A stretch of 64,000 nt of DNA from JAIPAN01 sp040403555 (GTDB lineage: Bacteria; Bacteroidota; Bacteroidia; Sphingobacteriales; Sphingobacteriaceae). A model generated the notes under the pieces. That model saw only the letters and a program-made list of their open reading frames with translations. It did not search any database and had not been told where the DNA came from. Position 1 is the stretch's first letter; every line of letters starts with the position of its first letter. The stretch spans positions 390,766 to 454,765 of the forward strand of contig JBBAKN010000002.1 of assembly GCA_040403555.1 (NCBI GenBank), in the 5' to 3' direction. Positions 26,233 to 33,697 of the stretch are shown piece by piece. The position numbers and the translations under genes are program-made.

Positions 26233-28266
26233 ATGCTTAAAAGACTAAAAACATTTTTAGAAAAACGGTCGGTGCGCAAACTAGTGCGTTTAAGTACGTG
26301 GGTAATTGGCGGACTTTTCGCGGTGCTATTGGTGCTCAGTATAGTGGCTTTTGCTTACCGCGATTCCATTTTAAGAATGGGGGTGAAAAAAGCAATTGCT
26401 AAGGCTAAAGAAAGCTATCAAATTGATCTTCAAATTAAAAATGCGCATTTCTCGGGCTTCAAAACGGTGGCTTTCGACGAAATTACAGCCGTTCCAGAGC
26501 ATCGCGATAGCTTGGTAGCCCTACATCAATTGCAACTAAGTGTTCAACTTTTGCCGCTCTTATTTGGGAACATAAAACTGGATAAATTAACCCTAGATCG
26601 AGGATTTGTACACTTGGTTAAACGAGATAGTTTACGCAATTACGATTTTTTGTTTAAAAAGAAAAAAGATGATAAGTCCAGCCAAGGGCTTCAATTGGGT
26701 AGTTTGGCCAATCGCTTGCTCAATAGTGTGTTTTATAAGATACCTGAAGATTTAGCGGTAAATAAACTAGAATTGGCCTGGATAGAAGATAGCTCAAAGG
26801 TGGTATTTGACGTTAAAAACACCCAAATTATTTCTGGAGAAGTAAATGCCTCCATCGATGTAAATCAAAAAGAATCTATTTGGCACATCAAAGGATCGGT
26901 AGATCCGGGCGATAGGCAATTGGATTTAACCCTATTTGCCGATGGTAAAAAATTGGCCCTGCCTTATCTAGAAAAACGATTTGGACTGAAATTAGATGTA
27001 GATACGCTACACACCCAAATTGATGATGTGAGTTATTTCGCCGGAAAATTGAGTATTTCGGGCAGTTGGGGAGTAAAAAATCTACGGGTAAATCATCCTA
27101 AAATAGCCGGCAACGACGTGGTGGTAACCGATGGTGAATTACATGCCGATATGGCTATTTGCGCAAATTATGTAGAATTGGCCGAATCATCGGTGATAAA
27201 ATTGGGCAAAATTCAGCTAAACCCCCACCTACGATTTACGCTTAAGCCCAACAAAATTTATGAACTAGACCTGCATACCGAAGAGTTGAATGCGCAAGAT
27301 GTATTTAATTCTTTCCCAAAAGGCTTGTTCGAATCTTTAGAGGGAATTCGTGTACAGGGTAATTTGCAATACGATTTACACTTTCTGCTCGACGAAGGCA
27401 AACCCGATGCCGTAGAGTTTCATTCGCAGCTCAACAAAAGCAATTTCAAAATTTTGGGATACGGAAAAACTAATTTGTCTAAAATTAACAGCAATTTTAT
27501 TTACACGCCATATGAATATGGCAAACCTATGCGCAACATTTTAATAGGTGTCGATAATCCCTATTTTACGCCCTTGGATAAAATCTCTCCCTATTTAAAA
27601 AATGCGTTGCTGACAGCCGAAGATCCTTCGTTTTTTGGACATGGTGGCTTTGTGGAAGAGGCTGTTAGAAAATCAATTGCAACCAATTTTAAACGGAGGG
27701 CCTTTAAGCGTGGTGCCAGCACCATTTCTATGCAATTGGTAAAAAATGTGTACCTCAATAGGCAAAAAACCCTGGCCCGTAAACTAGAGGAAATGCTCAT
27801 AGTGTGGCTCATAGAAAATAATCGACTATCGAGCAAAAGCAGAATGCTGGAGGTGTATTTAAATATTATTGAGTGGGGAAATAATGTGTATGGCATTGGC
27901 GAAGCCAGCCGCTATTATTTTGAGAAAACACCTGCAGAACTCAATTTGGGCGAAAGTATTTACTTGGCTAGTATTGTGCCTAGGCCAAAATCATCCTTAT
28001 ACTTTTTCGAATACCAAGGCAATTTACGTTCGAGCATGGTGGGCTATTTTAATACCATTGGCGGCCTAATGGCTAAGCGTGGGTTTACCCCAGCCGACAG
28101 CACTGGCTATGGTTTTTATGGAGTTCGCTTAAAAGAGAGTTTGCGCTCGTTATTAGCACGACCAGACTCTTTAAGCAGCGATAGTTTATTTAACGCCGAA
28201 GAGGGTGGCTGGTTTGAACAAGATTTGCCAAAAGGTAAAGCCGATAGTTTGCTAATTAAAAAATAA
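26233..28266 (+). CDS. GT51 peptidoglycan transglycosylase with AsmA-like N-terminal region
   Basis: A 677-residue membrane-anchored glycosyltransferase family 51 protein that polymerises lipid II into glycan. One TM helix (about 20-42, WVIGGLFAVLLVLSIVAF) is followed by about 390 residues of AsmA/DUF-like beta-rich periplasmic sequence. The GT51 domain (about 440-620) has AEDPSFFGHGG (catalytic Glu), GASTISMQLVKN, RKLEEM, SRMLEVYLNIIEWG and GIGEASRYYF. There is no transpeptidase domain, so it resembles MtgA in activity but is much longer. The ATG at 26233 fits the membrane topology. hpt follows three bases after its stop. Confidence 0.88.
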   Translation: MLKRLKTFLEKRSVRKLVRLSTWVIGGLFAVLLVLSIVAFAYRDSILRMGVKKAIAKAKESYQIDLQIKNAHFSGFKTVAFDEITAVPEHRDSLVALHQLQLSVQLLPLLFGNIKLDKLTLDRGFVHLVKRDSLRNYDFLFKKKKDDKSSQGLQLGSLANRLLNSVFYKIPEDLAVNKLELAWIEDSSKVVFDVKNTQIISGEVNASIDVNQKESIWHIKGSVDPGDRQLDLTLFADGKKLALPYLEKRFGLKLDVDTLHTQIDDVSYFAGKLSISGSWGVKNLRVNHPKIAGNDVVVTDGELHADMAICANYVELAESSVIKLGKIQLNPHLRFTLKPNKIYELDLHTEELNAQDVFNSFPKGLFESLEGIRVQGNLQYDLHFLLDEGKPDAVEFHSQLNKSNFKILGYGKTNLSKINSNFIYTPYEYGKPMRNILIGVDNPYFTPLDKISPYLKNALLTAEDPSFFGHGGFVEEAVRKSIATNFKRRAFKRGASTISMQLVKNVYLNRQKTLARKLEEMLIVWLIENNRLSSKSRMLEVYLNIIEWGNNVYGIGEASRYYFEKTPAELNLGESIYLASIVPRPKSSLYFFEYQGNLRSSMVGYFNTIGGLMAKRGFTPADSTGYGFYGVRLKESLRSLLARPDSLSSDSLFNAEEGGWFEQDLPKGKADSLLIKK

Positions 28267-28269
28267 AGA

Positions 28270-28809
28270 ATGCACATAGCCGTTGGAGATAAATTTTTTG
28301 AACCCTTATTGTCTAGGGAAACGATTGAAAGCCGGGTGCTTGAATTAGCCGCTCAACTACGTGCCGATTACGAAGGAAAAACGCCCGTTTTTGTGGGTGT
28401 GCTTAGTGGTAGTTTTTTGTTTTTAGCCGACCTCATCAAATCGGTAATCATCCCTTGCGAAACGCAATTTGTTAAAGTTAACTCCTATTCCGGTGATCAT
28501 TCTTCTGGTAAAATTACCGAGAGCTTGGCTTTTTCGGAAGAACTTAAAGGAAGGCACATTATTATTGTAGAAGATATTGTAGATAGCGGCCACACCATGC
28601 ATTATCTACTCCAAAAGCTTATCCCTATAGCACCGGCTTCGGTAGCAGTGTGCAGTTTATTACTAAAACCCAATGCCCTACAATACACCTTTCCGGAACT
28701 TCGCTATGTAGGTTTTGAACTATCCAACGACTTTGTGGTAGGCTATGGTTTAGATTACAATGGCCTGGGTAGAAATCTGCCAGAAATTTATAAAGTAGTG
28801 GCTAATTAG
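28270..28809 (+). CDS. hpt: Hypoxanthine phosphoribosyltransferase
   Basis: A purine-salvage enzyme that makes IMP/GMP from hypoxanthine or guanine and PRPP. The 179-residue protein has the PRPP-binding motif IIIVEDIVDSGHT (about 97-109), the flexible-loop region VNSYSGDHSSG, and KPNALQY. It is cytoplasmic and lies three bases after the transglycosylase gene, which is probably an operon of convenience. Confidence 0.94.
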   Translation: MHIAVGDKFFEPLLSRETIESRVLELAAQLRADYEGKTPVFVGVLSGSFLFLADLIKSVIIPCETQFVKVNSYSGDHSSGKITESLAFSEELKGRHIIIVEDIVDSGHTMHYLLQKLIPIAPASVAVCSLLLKPNALQYTFPELRYVGFELSNDFVVGYGLDYNGLGRNLPEIYKVVAN

Positions 28810-28832
28810 GATTTTTTTAGCATTTTTGAGGC

Positions 28833-29717
28833 ATGTTTACAAAAATGACCCTTCACCGCGAAGGCACCACCACCATTGCGCTAACCATCTTGTTTATTTT
28901 TATTTTAAACACCTTGGTCCAGTTTTTTTTAGCCGATTACACCCTCATTCGTTGGTTTATATACCTGCTATCTGCGGGTTTAATGTATATTGTTTTACAA
29001 TTTTTTAGAAATCCTAAAATTACTACCACCCACGGCGAAAATTTAATTATTTGTCCGGCAGATGGGAAAGTAGTAGTGATTGAAGAAACCACCGAGGGTG
29101 AATACTTTAAAGACAAATGTTTGCAAGTATCGGTATTTATGTCTCCGTTTAACGTGCATATTAACCGCAACCCCATTGCTGGTGTGGTAAGCTATTTTAA
29201 ATACCATCCGGGTAAATATTTGGTGGCTTGGGATCCCAAATCATCTACCGAAAACGAACGAACCACCGTAGTAGTTAAACACAAAAGTGGTATAGAAATC
29301 TTATACCGCCAGATTGCCGGAGCCTTGGCCCGTAGAATTGTATGGTATGTTAAGGAAACCGATTCGGTAAAACAGGCAGAAGAATTTGGCTTCATCAAAT
29401 TTGGTTCTCGGGTAGATGTTTTCTTACCTTTGGATAGCAAGGTGAATGTGCAATTGGGAGATATTGTTAAGGGTGGAATCACCGTTATAGGAGAATTAAA
29501 CAATAAAAAAAAATCTATTATGAAAAAAGTAATTGCTGTACTTGCATTAGCCGCCTTTATGGGTGCTGCTGTTGCACAAACTAGTCAACCAAAACCGGCA
29601 GCTAAAAAAGAAGATTGCTGCAAGAAAAAAGATGGTAAAATGGAATGCAAAAAAGATTGCAAAATGGCTTGTTGTGCTAAAAAAACCGAAACGACTAAAA
29701 AATCAGACGGAAAATAA
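28833..29717 (+). CDS. psd: Phosphatidylserine decarboxylase, read in frame into a Cys-rich secreted peptide
   Basis: Psd converts phosphatidylserine to phosphatidylethanolamine. It cleaves itself at a Gly-Ser bond to form a pyruvoyl group. Here residues 1-224 are a full short-type Psd: two TM helices (about 15-33 and 38-58), PADGKVVVIEE, SPFNVHINRNP, and the cleavage site FGSRVD (Gly191-Ser192). The usual end is near GGITVIGEL (222). Instead of a stop, a nine-A tract (29505-29513) leads in frame into MKKVIAVLALAAF, a new signal peptide. With eight As the frame would reach a TGA overlapping that ATG. The tail may be a separate gene, and an assembly homopolymer error is possible. Start may also be Met5 (28845). 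Confidence 0.88.
   Translation: MFTKMTLHREGTTTIALTILFIFILNTLVQFFLADYTLIRWFIYLLSAGLMYIVLQFFRNPKITTTHGENLIICPADGKVVVIEETTEGEYFKDKCLQVSVFMSPFNVHINRNPIAGVVSYFKYHPGKYLVAWDPKSSTENERTTVVVKHKSGIEILYRQIAGALARRIVWYVKETDSVKQAEEFGFIKFGSRVDVFLPLDSKVNVQLGDIVKGGITVIGELNNKKKSIMKKVIAVLALAAFMGAAVAQTSQPKPAAKKEDCCKKKDGKMECKKDCKMACCAKKTETTKKSDGK
29505..29513 (+). repeat. Nine-A homopolymer at the psd/Cys-rich peptide junction
   Basis: Nine As code for three lysines between psd and the internal signal peptide. A change of one base would separate the two reading frames and give an ATGA stop/start overlap. Confidence 0.8.
29520..29717 (+). CDS. Small Cys/Lys-rich exported protein
   Basis: A 65-residue product from the internal ATG at 29520, with its own signal peptide (MKKVIAVLALAAFMGAAVAQ, cleavage after residue 20). 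The mature part of 45 residues carries six cysteines arranged CC-x8-C-x3-C-x3-CC among many lysines. I do not recognise a characterised family. Metal binding in the periplasm is a reasonable guess from the Cys spacing, no more. As assembled, it is in frame with psd. A strong terminator follows. Confidence 0.6.
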   Translation: MKKVIAVLALAAFMGAAVAQTSQPKPAAKKEDCCKKKDGKMECKKDCKMACCAKKTETTKKSDGK

Positions 29718-29733
29718 GTAGCCCTGCCTTTAC

Positions 29734-29767
29734 AAAAAAGCCTTCGAAATTTCGGGGGCTTTTTTTA
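29734..29767. terminator. Terminator shared by convergent psd and glutamate dehydrogenase genes
   Basis: AAAAAAGCC...GGCTTTTTT forms a hairpin with T runs on both sides, between two convergent genes. It can end both transcripts. Confidence 0.75.
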
Positions 29768-30991
29768 TACCAATTGTTTTAGCGCTGTTTCAAAAGCCGT
29801 TTGCGATAGCTTTGTTTTAGCCGAATGGTGCTTGTGTGTATTCTCTAAAGCTTTGCGTATTACATCAGAGGCATCGTTAAAAATGGCTGCATCGCTCATC
29901 TCTACATCTTTTTGCATTAAGTAGGCAAATACACGGGCCATTCCGCAGTTCGAAATAAAGTCGGGAATTACCGCTACATGTTCATCGGCATACTCCATAA
30001 TGGGACCAAAGAAAATCTCCGAATCGGCAAAAGGCACATTGGCACCACAGGCTATTACTTCTAAACCGGCTTTAATAAGTTGTTCTATTTGCACTTTGGT
30101 AACCAAACGAGAAGCGGCAGCCGGAACAAAAATTTCTGCCTGGGTAGCCCAAATTTGCTCGTTAATTTGTTCAAACGGAATCAAGGTATTGGCCACCAAA
30201 GTATTCCCTTCGCGGTTTAAGAATAAGGTTCTAATTTCTTCGAGCGTATAACCCTCGGTATGTATCAAACCACCTAAACGATCAATAATACCTACGATTT
30301 TTACACCTTGTTGTGCCAAGTAAAAGGCAGCAGCAGCGCCCACATTACCCCAGCCCTGAATAATAGCTCGTTTTTGGCTAATATCACCGCCGTAGAGGCT
30401 ATAAAAATGGCGGATAGACTCTGATACTCCATAACCAGTAATCATATCTGCTACCACGTATTTACGCTTCACATCGGGGGAAAAATTGGTGTCTTCTAAT
30501 ACCTTAGAAACACCGTAACGCAATTGACCAATTTGATGAATGCGGTCGTTCTCTTTGGCCTTATAGTGCCCATTAATAATTCCTTCTTGTGGATGCCATA
30601 AGCCATAATTCTCGGTTATTGGAATTACCTCGTGAATCTCATCTACATTCAAATCGCCCCCGGTACCATAGTAATTTTTTAGTAAGGGGATAACCGCTTT
30701 ATACCATCGTTCAAGCACGCCTTTTTTTCTTGGATCGGCCGGATCGAAATTGATACCCGATTTAGCTCCACCAATGGCCGGGCCCGAAACGGTAAACTTT
30801 ACTTCCATGGTTTTAGCCAACGATTCTACCTCTCGTTTATCCAAACCCTTGCGCATGCGGGTACCGCCGCCGGCTGCACCACCACGTAGCGAATTAATAA
30901 CCACCCAGCCTTCGGCTTCCGTTTCAGCGTCTTTCCACTCAAAAACTATTTCGGGGCGTTTTTCTTCGAATTTTTTTAATAGGTTTTTCAT
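29765..30991 (-). CDS. Glu/Leu/Phe/Val dehydrogenase
   Basis: An amino-acid dehydrogenase that interconverts glutamate or a branched-chain amino acid with its oxoacid using NAD(P). The 408-residue protein has the dimerisation/catalytic region with GGGTRMRKGL (about 42-51) and the catalytic lysine in GGAKSGINFDP (about 76-86), plus the Rossmann motif GWGNVGAAAAFYL (about 212-224). The substrate cannot be assigned from sequence; it could be glutamate or leucine type. Start at 30991 (MKNLLKKFEEKRPE) is chosen; the longer reading begins inside the rplS terminator. Confidence 0.9.
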   Translation of the reverse strand: MKNLLKKFEEKRPEIVFEWKDAETEAEGWVVINSLRGGAAGGGTRMRKGLDKREVESLAKTMEVKFTVSGPAIGGAKSGINFDPADPRKKGVLERWYKAVIPLLKNYYGTGGDLNVDEIHEVIPITENYGLWHPQEGIINGHYKAKENDRIHQIGQLRYGVSKVLEDTNFSPDVKRKYVVADMITGYGVSESIRHFYSLYGGDISQKRAIIQGWGNVGAAAAFYLAQQGVKIVGIIDRLGGLIHTEGYTLEEIRTLFLNREGNTLVANTLIPFEQINEQIWATQAEIFVPAAASRLVTKVQIEQLIKAGLEVIACGANVPFADSEIFFGPIMEYADEHVAVIPDFISNCGMARVFAYLMQKDVEMSDAAIFNDASDVIRKALENTHKHHSAKTKLSQTAFETALKQLV

Positions 30992-31008
30992 ATCGATTTT
31001 GTTCAAAC

Positions 31009-31040
31009 AAAAAAGCCTCTCCAAAAAAATGAAGAGGCTC
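31009..31040 (-). terminator. Terminator of rplS
   Basis: On the minus strand AGCCTCT and AGAGGCT pair and are followed by a run of six Ts. It lies 18 bases after the rplS stop and 17 bases before the dehydrogenase ATG. Confidence 0.75.
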
Positions 31041-31058
31041 TTAATATATAATTTAAAA

Positions 31059-31406
31059 TTATACTCTTTTAGATTTTATACGGGCGGCTTTACCGGTTAA
31101 AGCACGTAAGTAGAACAATTTAGCTCTACGCACTTTACCAAAGTTTACCACGTCTACTTTGTCAATATTTGGCGAATTAATTGGGAAGATACGCTCTACT
31201 CCAATTCCGTTAGACATTTTACGAACCGTAAAGGTTTCGTTTACACCTACACTGTTGCGTTGGATAACTACACCCTGATAGATTTGGATACGTTCTTTAT
31301 TTCCTTCGCGAATTTTATAATGTACGGCAACAGTATCTCCAGCTTTAAAGACTGGAACTTCTTGTTTTACTATAGCCTGTTCTTCTACAAATTTTACTAA
31401 ATCCAT
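31059..31406 (-). CDS. rplS: 50S ribosomal protein L19
   Basis: L19 lies at the interface of the two ribosomal subunits. The 115-residue protein shows the family motifs FKAGDTVAVHYKIREGNKERIQIYQG, RNSVGVNETFTVRKMSNGIGVERIFP and VRRAKLFYLR. In most bacteria it is the last gene of rpsP-rimM-trmD-rplS. Here it is separated from trmD by two small regulator-like genes on opposite strands. Confidence 0.97.
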   Translation of the reverse strand: MDLVKFVEEQAIVKQEVPVFKAGDTVAVHYKIREGNKERIQIYQGVVIQRNSVGVNETFTVRKMSNGIGVERIFPINSPNIDKVDVVNFGKVRRAKLFYLRALTGKAARIKSKRV

Positions 31407-31508
31407 GATTTTAAGCTTTTAACACAATTTTTAACACGTCAAAAATCGGACTGCAATGTTAGGAAATTATTTTGATTTTTAAAAGAGCTTTTAGAAGTTT
31501 TACACATT

Positions 31509-31784
31509 TTATCTCAAAACATTTTTATAGTCCTCCAGTAATTGGGTTATATGCTTGCAACTAATTCGGGTATTTTGAAGCTCTCCAGCGCTCAAACCAA
31601 ACATTTTTTCCAATTGAACCACCTTTTGGTAGGGAATGTCTTTTCTTTCTCCGGCCTTTATATTGCGGTAGTTTAAAAATGTATTGGGCGAAACACCCAA
31701 TACCAGGGGGATAACCTTCAGTGCATTCTTATAATCTCTCATTGGGAGATTAGACAAGTTTTCATGAATTAAATATTTATACAT
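31509..31784 (-). CDS. Small HTH-like protein of unknown function
   Basis: A 91-residue protein with an apparent helix-turn-helix core (ALKVIPLVLGVSPNTFLNYRNIKAGERKDIPY...KMFGLSAGELQ), similar in layout to short phage-type or XRE-like regulators. No ligand domain. It lies between rplS and trmD and is divergent from the next gene at 31922, with a very AT-rich 137-base gap. I do not recognise a named family. It could be a DNA-binding regulator. Confidence 0.6.
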   Translation of the reverse strand: MYKYLIHENLSNLPMRDYKNALKVIPLVLGVSPNTFLNYRNIKAGERKDIPYQKVVQLEKMFGLSAGELQNTRISCKHITQLLEDYKNVLR

Positions 31785-31921
31785 AAGAGAAATTTTTATA
31801 GATTTAAAGAAAAATTTGGATATTTTATCAAACTATTTAAGGCCTTATAATTCCTTTAGTAATTATTACGAATAAAAATAAGCATTACAATTAATATATT
31901 ATACTTTATACTAAATTTTTT

Positions 31922-32278
31922 ATGTATTTAAAAGAAACGGTTACCAAGTTGCTAAAAAACAGAAATAGATCGCTTAGTTGGTTGGCACTAGAAATGGGTA
32001 AATCTTTTGATGGGCTTAAGCTAAGTTTGGTAAAAGGTTCTATCAAATACCTAGATATTATCTTAATGGCGAAGATTTTGGAAACCCATCCCGGAGAATT
32101 TTTTGATAGTGAGCATGCGGGTTATTCTCCGGAGGAATGGAGAAATGCACTGGAAGAAGGTGAAACGCAATATAAAAATATAAAAAACGAGTTAACTGCC
32201 TGCCGAGAGCTGAATGAAGCGCTTAAAACACAGGTAAACGATAAAGAGCGGATAATAACTTTATTGCACCAAAAATAG
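31922..32278 (+). CDS. Small HTH-like protein with C-terminal coiled coil
   Basis: A 118-residue protein. The first 65 residues look like an XRE-type HTH (TKLLKNRNRSLSWLALEMGKSFDGLKLSLVKG...IILMAKILETHPGEFF). The rest is a probable coiled coil (EEGETQYKNIKNELTACRELNEALKTQV). This layout recurs in Bacteroidota as an uncharacterised family. It is convergent with trmD, eight bases apart, and is the only plus-strand gene between 30 and 39 kb. Confidence 0.65.
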   Translation: MYLKETVTKLLKNRNRSLSWLALEMGKSFDGLKLSLVKGSIKYLDIILMAKILETHPGEFFDSEHAGYSPEEWRNALEEGETQYKNIKNELTACRELNEALKTQVNDKERIITLLHQK

Positions 32279-32286
32279 GGTTGAAT

Positions 32287-32961
32287 TTATTTTAATAAGT
32301 CGGGACGACGAGTTTTTGTGCGCTCTAGGGCTTGTTCGTGGCGCCACTCATCAATCAATTTCTGATGACCACTTAATAAAATATCGGGCACCTTTTGTCC
32401 ACGCCATTCGGCTGGTCGGGTATAAACCGGAGCGTCTAATAAATCATCTTGAAAAGAATCTGAAAGGGCTGATGTTTCATCGTTTAACACTCCGGGGATT
32501 AGGCGCACTACAGAATCTACCAAAACTGCGGCGGCCAGTTCTCCACCAGAAAGCACATAATCTCCAATAGAAATTTCTCGAGTTACATAGGTGTCTCGAA
32601 TACGCTGATCTATGCCTTTATAATGACCGCAAAGAATAATTACGTTTTGATGAGAAATAAAATGATTGGCAATTTGCTGATCCAAACGTTCTCCATCTGG
32701 GCTCATAAAAATTACCTCATCGTACGTGCGCTCGGCCTGTAGGGTTTCTATACATTTGGCAAAGGGCTCAATGGTCATTACCATGCCGCTACCACCTCCG
32801 TAAGGATAATCGTCTACACTTTTTTGGCGGTGTTCACTATACTCCCGCAAATTGTGCACATGAATTTCAACGAGGCCCTTTTGTTGGGCTCGGTGCAAAA
32901 TAGAATGAGCAAATGGGCCCTCTAATAGGCCGGGTAATACGGTAATAATATCGAAACGCAT
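32287..32961 (-). CDS. trmD: tRNA (guanine(37)-N1)-methyltransferase
   Basis: TrmD methylates G37 next to the anticodon to prevent frameshifting. The 225-residue protein has the trefoil-knot SAM-binding region (YVLSGGELAAAVLVDSVVRLIPGVL, about residues 130-155), MSPDGERLDQ, and the C-terminal PEWRG...PDILLSGHQKLIDEWR. The start is set at the ATG 32961 (MRFDIITVLPGLLEGPF). A TTG at 32967 lies within the -7 box TAAATTTG (32965-32972), three bases upstream. Confidence 0.97.
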   Translation of the reverse strand: MRFDIITVLPGLLEGPFAHSILHRAQQKGLVEIHVHNLREYSEHRQKSVDDYPYGGGSGMVMTIEPFAKCIETLQAERTYDEVIFMSPDGERLDQQIANHFISHQNVIILCGHYKGIDQRIRDTYVTREISIGDYVLSGGELAAAVLVDSVVRLIPGVLNDETSALSDSFQDDLLDAPVYTRPAEWRGQKVPDILLSGHQKLIDEWRHEQALERTKTRRPDLLK

Positions 32962-32964
32962 GTT

Positions 32965-32972
32965 CAAATTTA
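32965..32972 (-). promoter_or_regulatory. -7 box of trmD
   Basis: The minus strand reads TAAATTTG, an exact match, ending three bases before the ATG at 32961. This implies a leaderless transcript that starts downstream of the XRE regulator gene. Confidence 0.55.
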
Positions 32973-32976
32973 CAGA

Positions 32977-33177
32977 TTAATCACCGGGTTCTAACTCAAA
33001 AATTTCTTCTACGGGTTTCCCAAAATAACGTGCAATTTTTAATGCCAATGCTGTTGATGGGATATATTTAGCCAACTCCATGCTGTTAATTGTTTGCCGA
33101 CTCACCCCAATTGCCTCAGCCAAATCAGCCTGTGTGCTGTTTTTTATGGCACGTTGTATCTTTAGTGTGTTTTTCAT
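32977..33177 (-). CDS. XRE-family helix-turn-helix regulator
   Basis: A 66-residue single-domain HTH_3 repressor-like protein: IQRAIKNSTQADLAEAIGVSRQTINSMELAKYIPSTALALKIARYF, with the recognition helix in VSRQTINSME. Such short regulators are often coded with a small membrane protein, as here (33185-33640, seven bases upstream, same strand). A palindrome that overlaps the promoter of the pair suggests autoregulation. Confidence 0.9.
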   Translation of the reverse strand: MKNTLKIQRAIKNSTQADLAEAIGVSRQTINSMELAKYIPSTALALKIARYFGKPVEEIFELEPGD

Positions 33178-33184
33178 GTTTCTC

Positions 33185-33640
33185 TTATGCTTTATTTTCT
33201 AAGTTAAATACTACTCTGTACCGAATAATAAATAATAACAAAACACTAAACATATTGTAAACCATTACATCTAAAAAAGCTGTCCCGTGAACAAAAATAA
33301 CCTGAATGGCCAATACCGCATAATTTAAATAAACGGCAAAATGCAAGGAATCGAGGCGTATTTGAGCAACTCGTTCATCTTCTATCTTTTCTTTAGAAAA
33401 TGCAATAAATAACAAACTTAAAATCATTCCAAGAGTTGCTATTTCATCACTCAAATTAATAGTATTGACAGAAAAAATACTTTCAAAGGTGCCGGGTGCC
33501 GGGTTTTTTTCAAAAGATATTTCTAAGAAATCAACCTGAAAATCGTGGTTCAAAACAGCCAAGCCAAACACTAAAAAAGGAACAAATAATAACCAACCTA
33601 TGCGGCGATAGCTGTGGGGAAATAAAAATCTAGTTTTCAT
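33185..33640 (-). CDS. Small integral membrane protein paired with XRE regulator
   Basis: A 151-residue protein with four predicted TM helices (about 13-30, 62-80, 98-117, 120-138). No catalytic motif is seen. It is the first gene of a two-gene operon with the XRE regulator. Similar membrane-protein/XRE pairs are widespread in Bacteroidota and Firmicutes, usually without known function. The pair lies between rimM and trmD. Confidence 0.75.
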   Translation of the reverse strand: MKTRFLFPHSYRRIGWLLFVPFLVFGLAVLNHDFQVDFLEISFEKNPAPGTFESIFSVNTINLSDEIATLGMILSLLFIAFSKEKIEDERVAQIRLDSLHFAVYLNYAVLAIQVIFVHGTAFLDVMVYNMFSVLLLFIIRYRVVFNLENKA

Positions 33641-33643
33641 AAT

Positions 33644-33682
33644 TGTAAAGTTTATTTTAACAAATGTAAAACAAACTTTACA
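33644..33682 (-). promoter_or_regulatory. Operator-like palindrome over the promoter of the XRE operon
   Basis: Perfect ten-base arms TGTAAAGTTT (33644-33653) and AAACTTTACA (33673-33682) flank 19 bases. A third TGTAAA (33665-33670) lies in between and forms TGTAAA-N6-TTTACA with the right arm. An exact minus-strand -7 box, TACATTTG (33661-33668), sits in the centre, 20 bases before the ATG of the membrane protein. This fits a repressor site for the operon's own XRE regulator. Confidence 0.6.
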
Positions 33683-33697
33683 TATTTTCCAAATTGT

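Noticed and set aside
32977..33640. XRE regulator and membrane protein as a toxin-antitoxin system
   Set aside because: The membrane protein has four helices and no toxin motif; the pair fits a regulator/membrane-protein family better.
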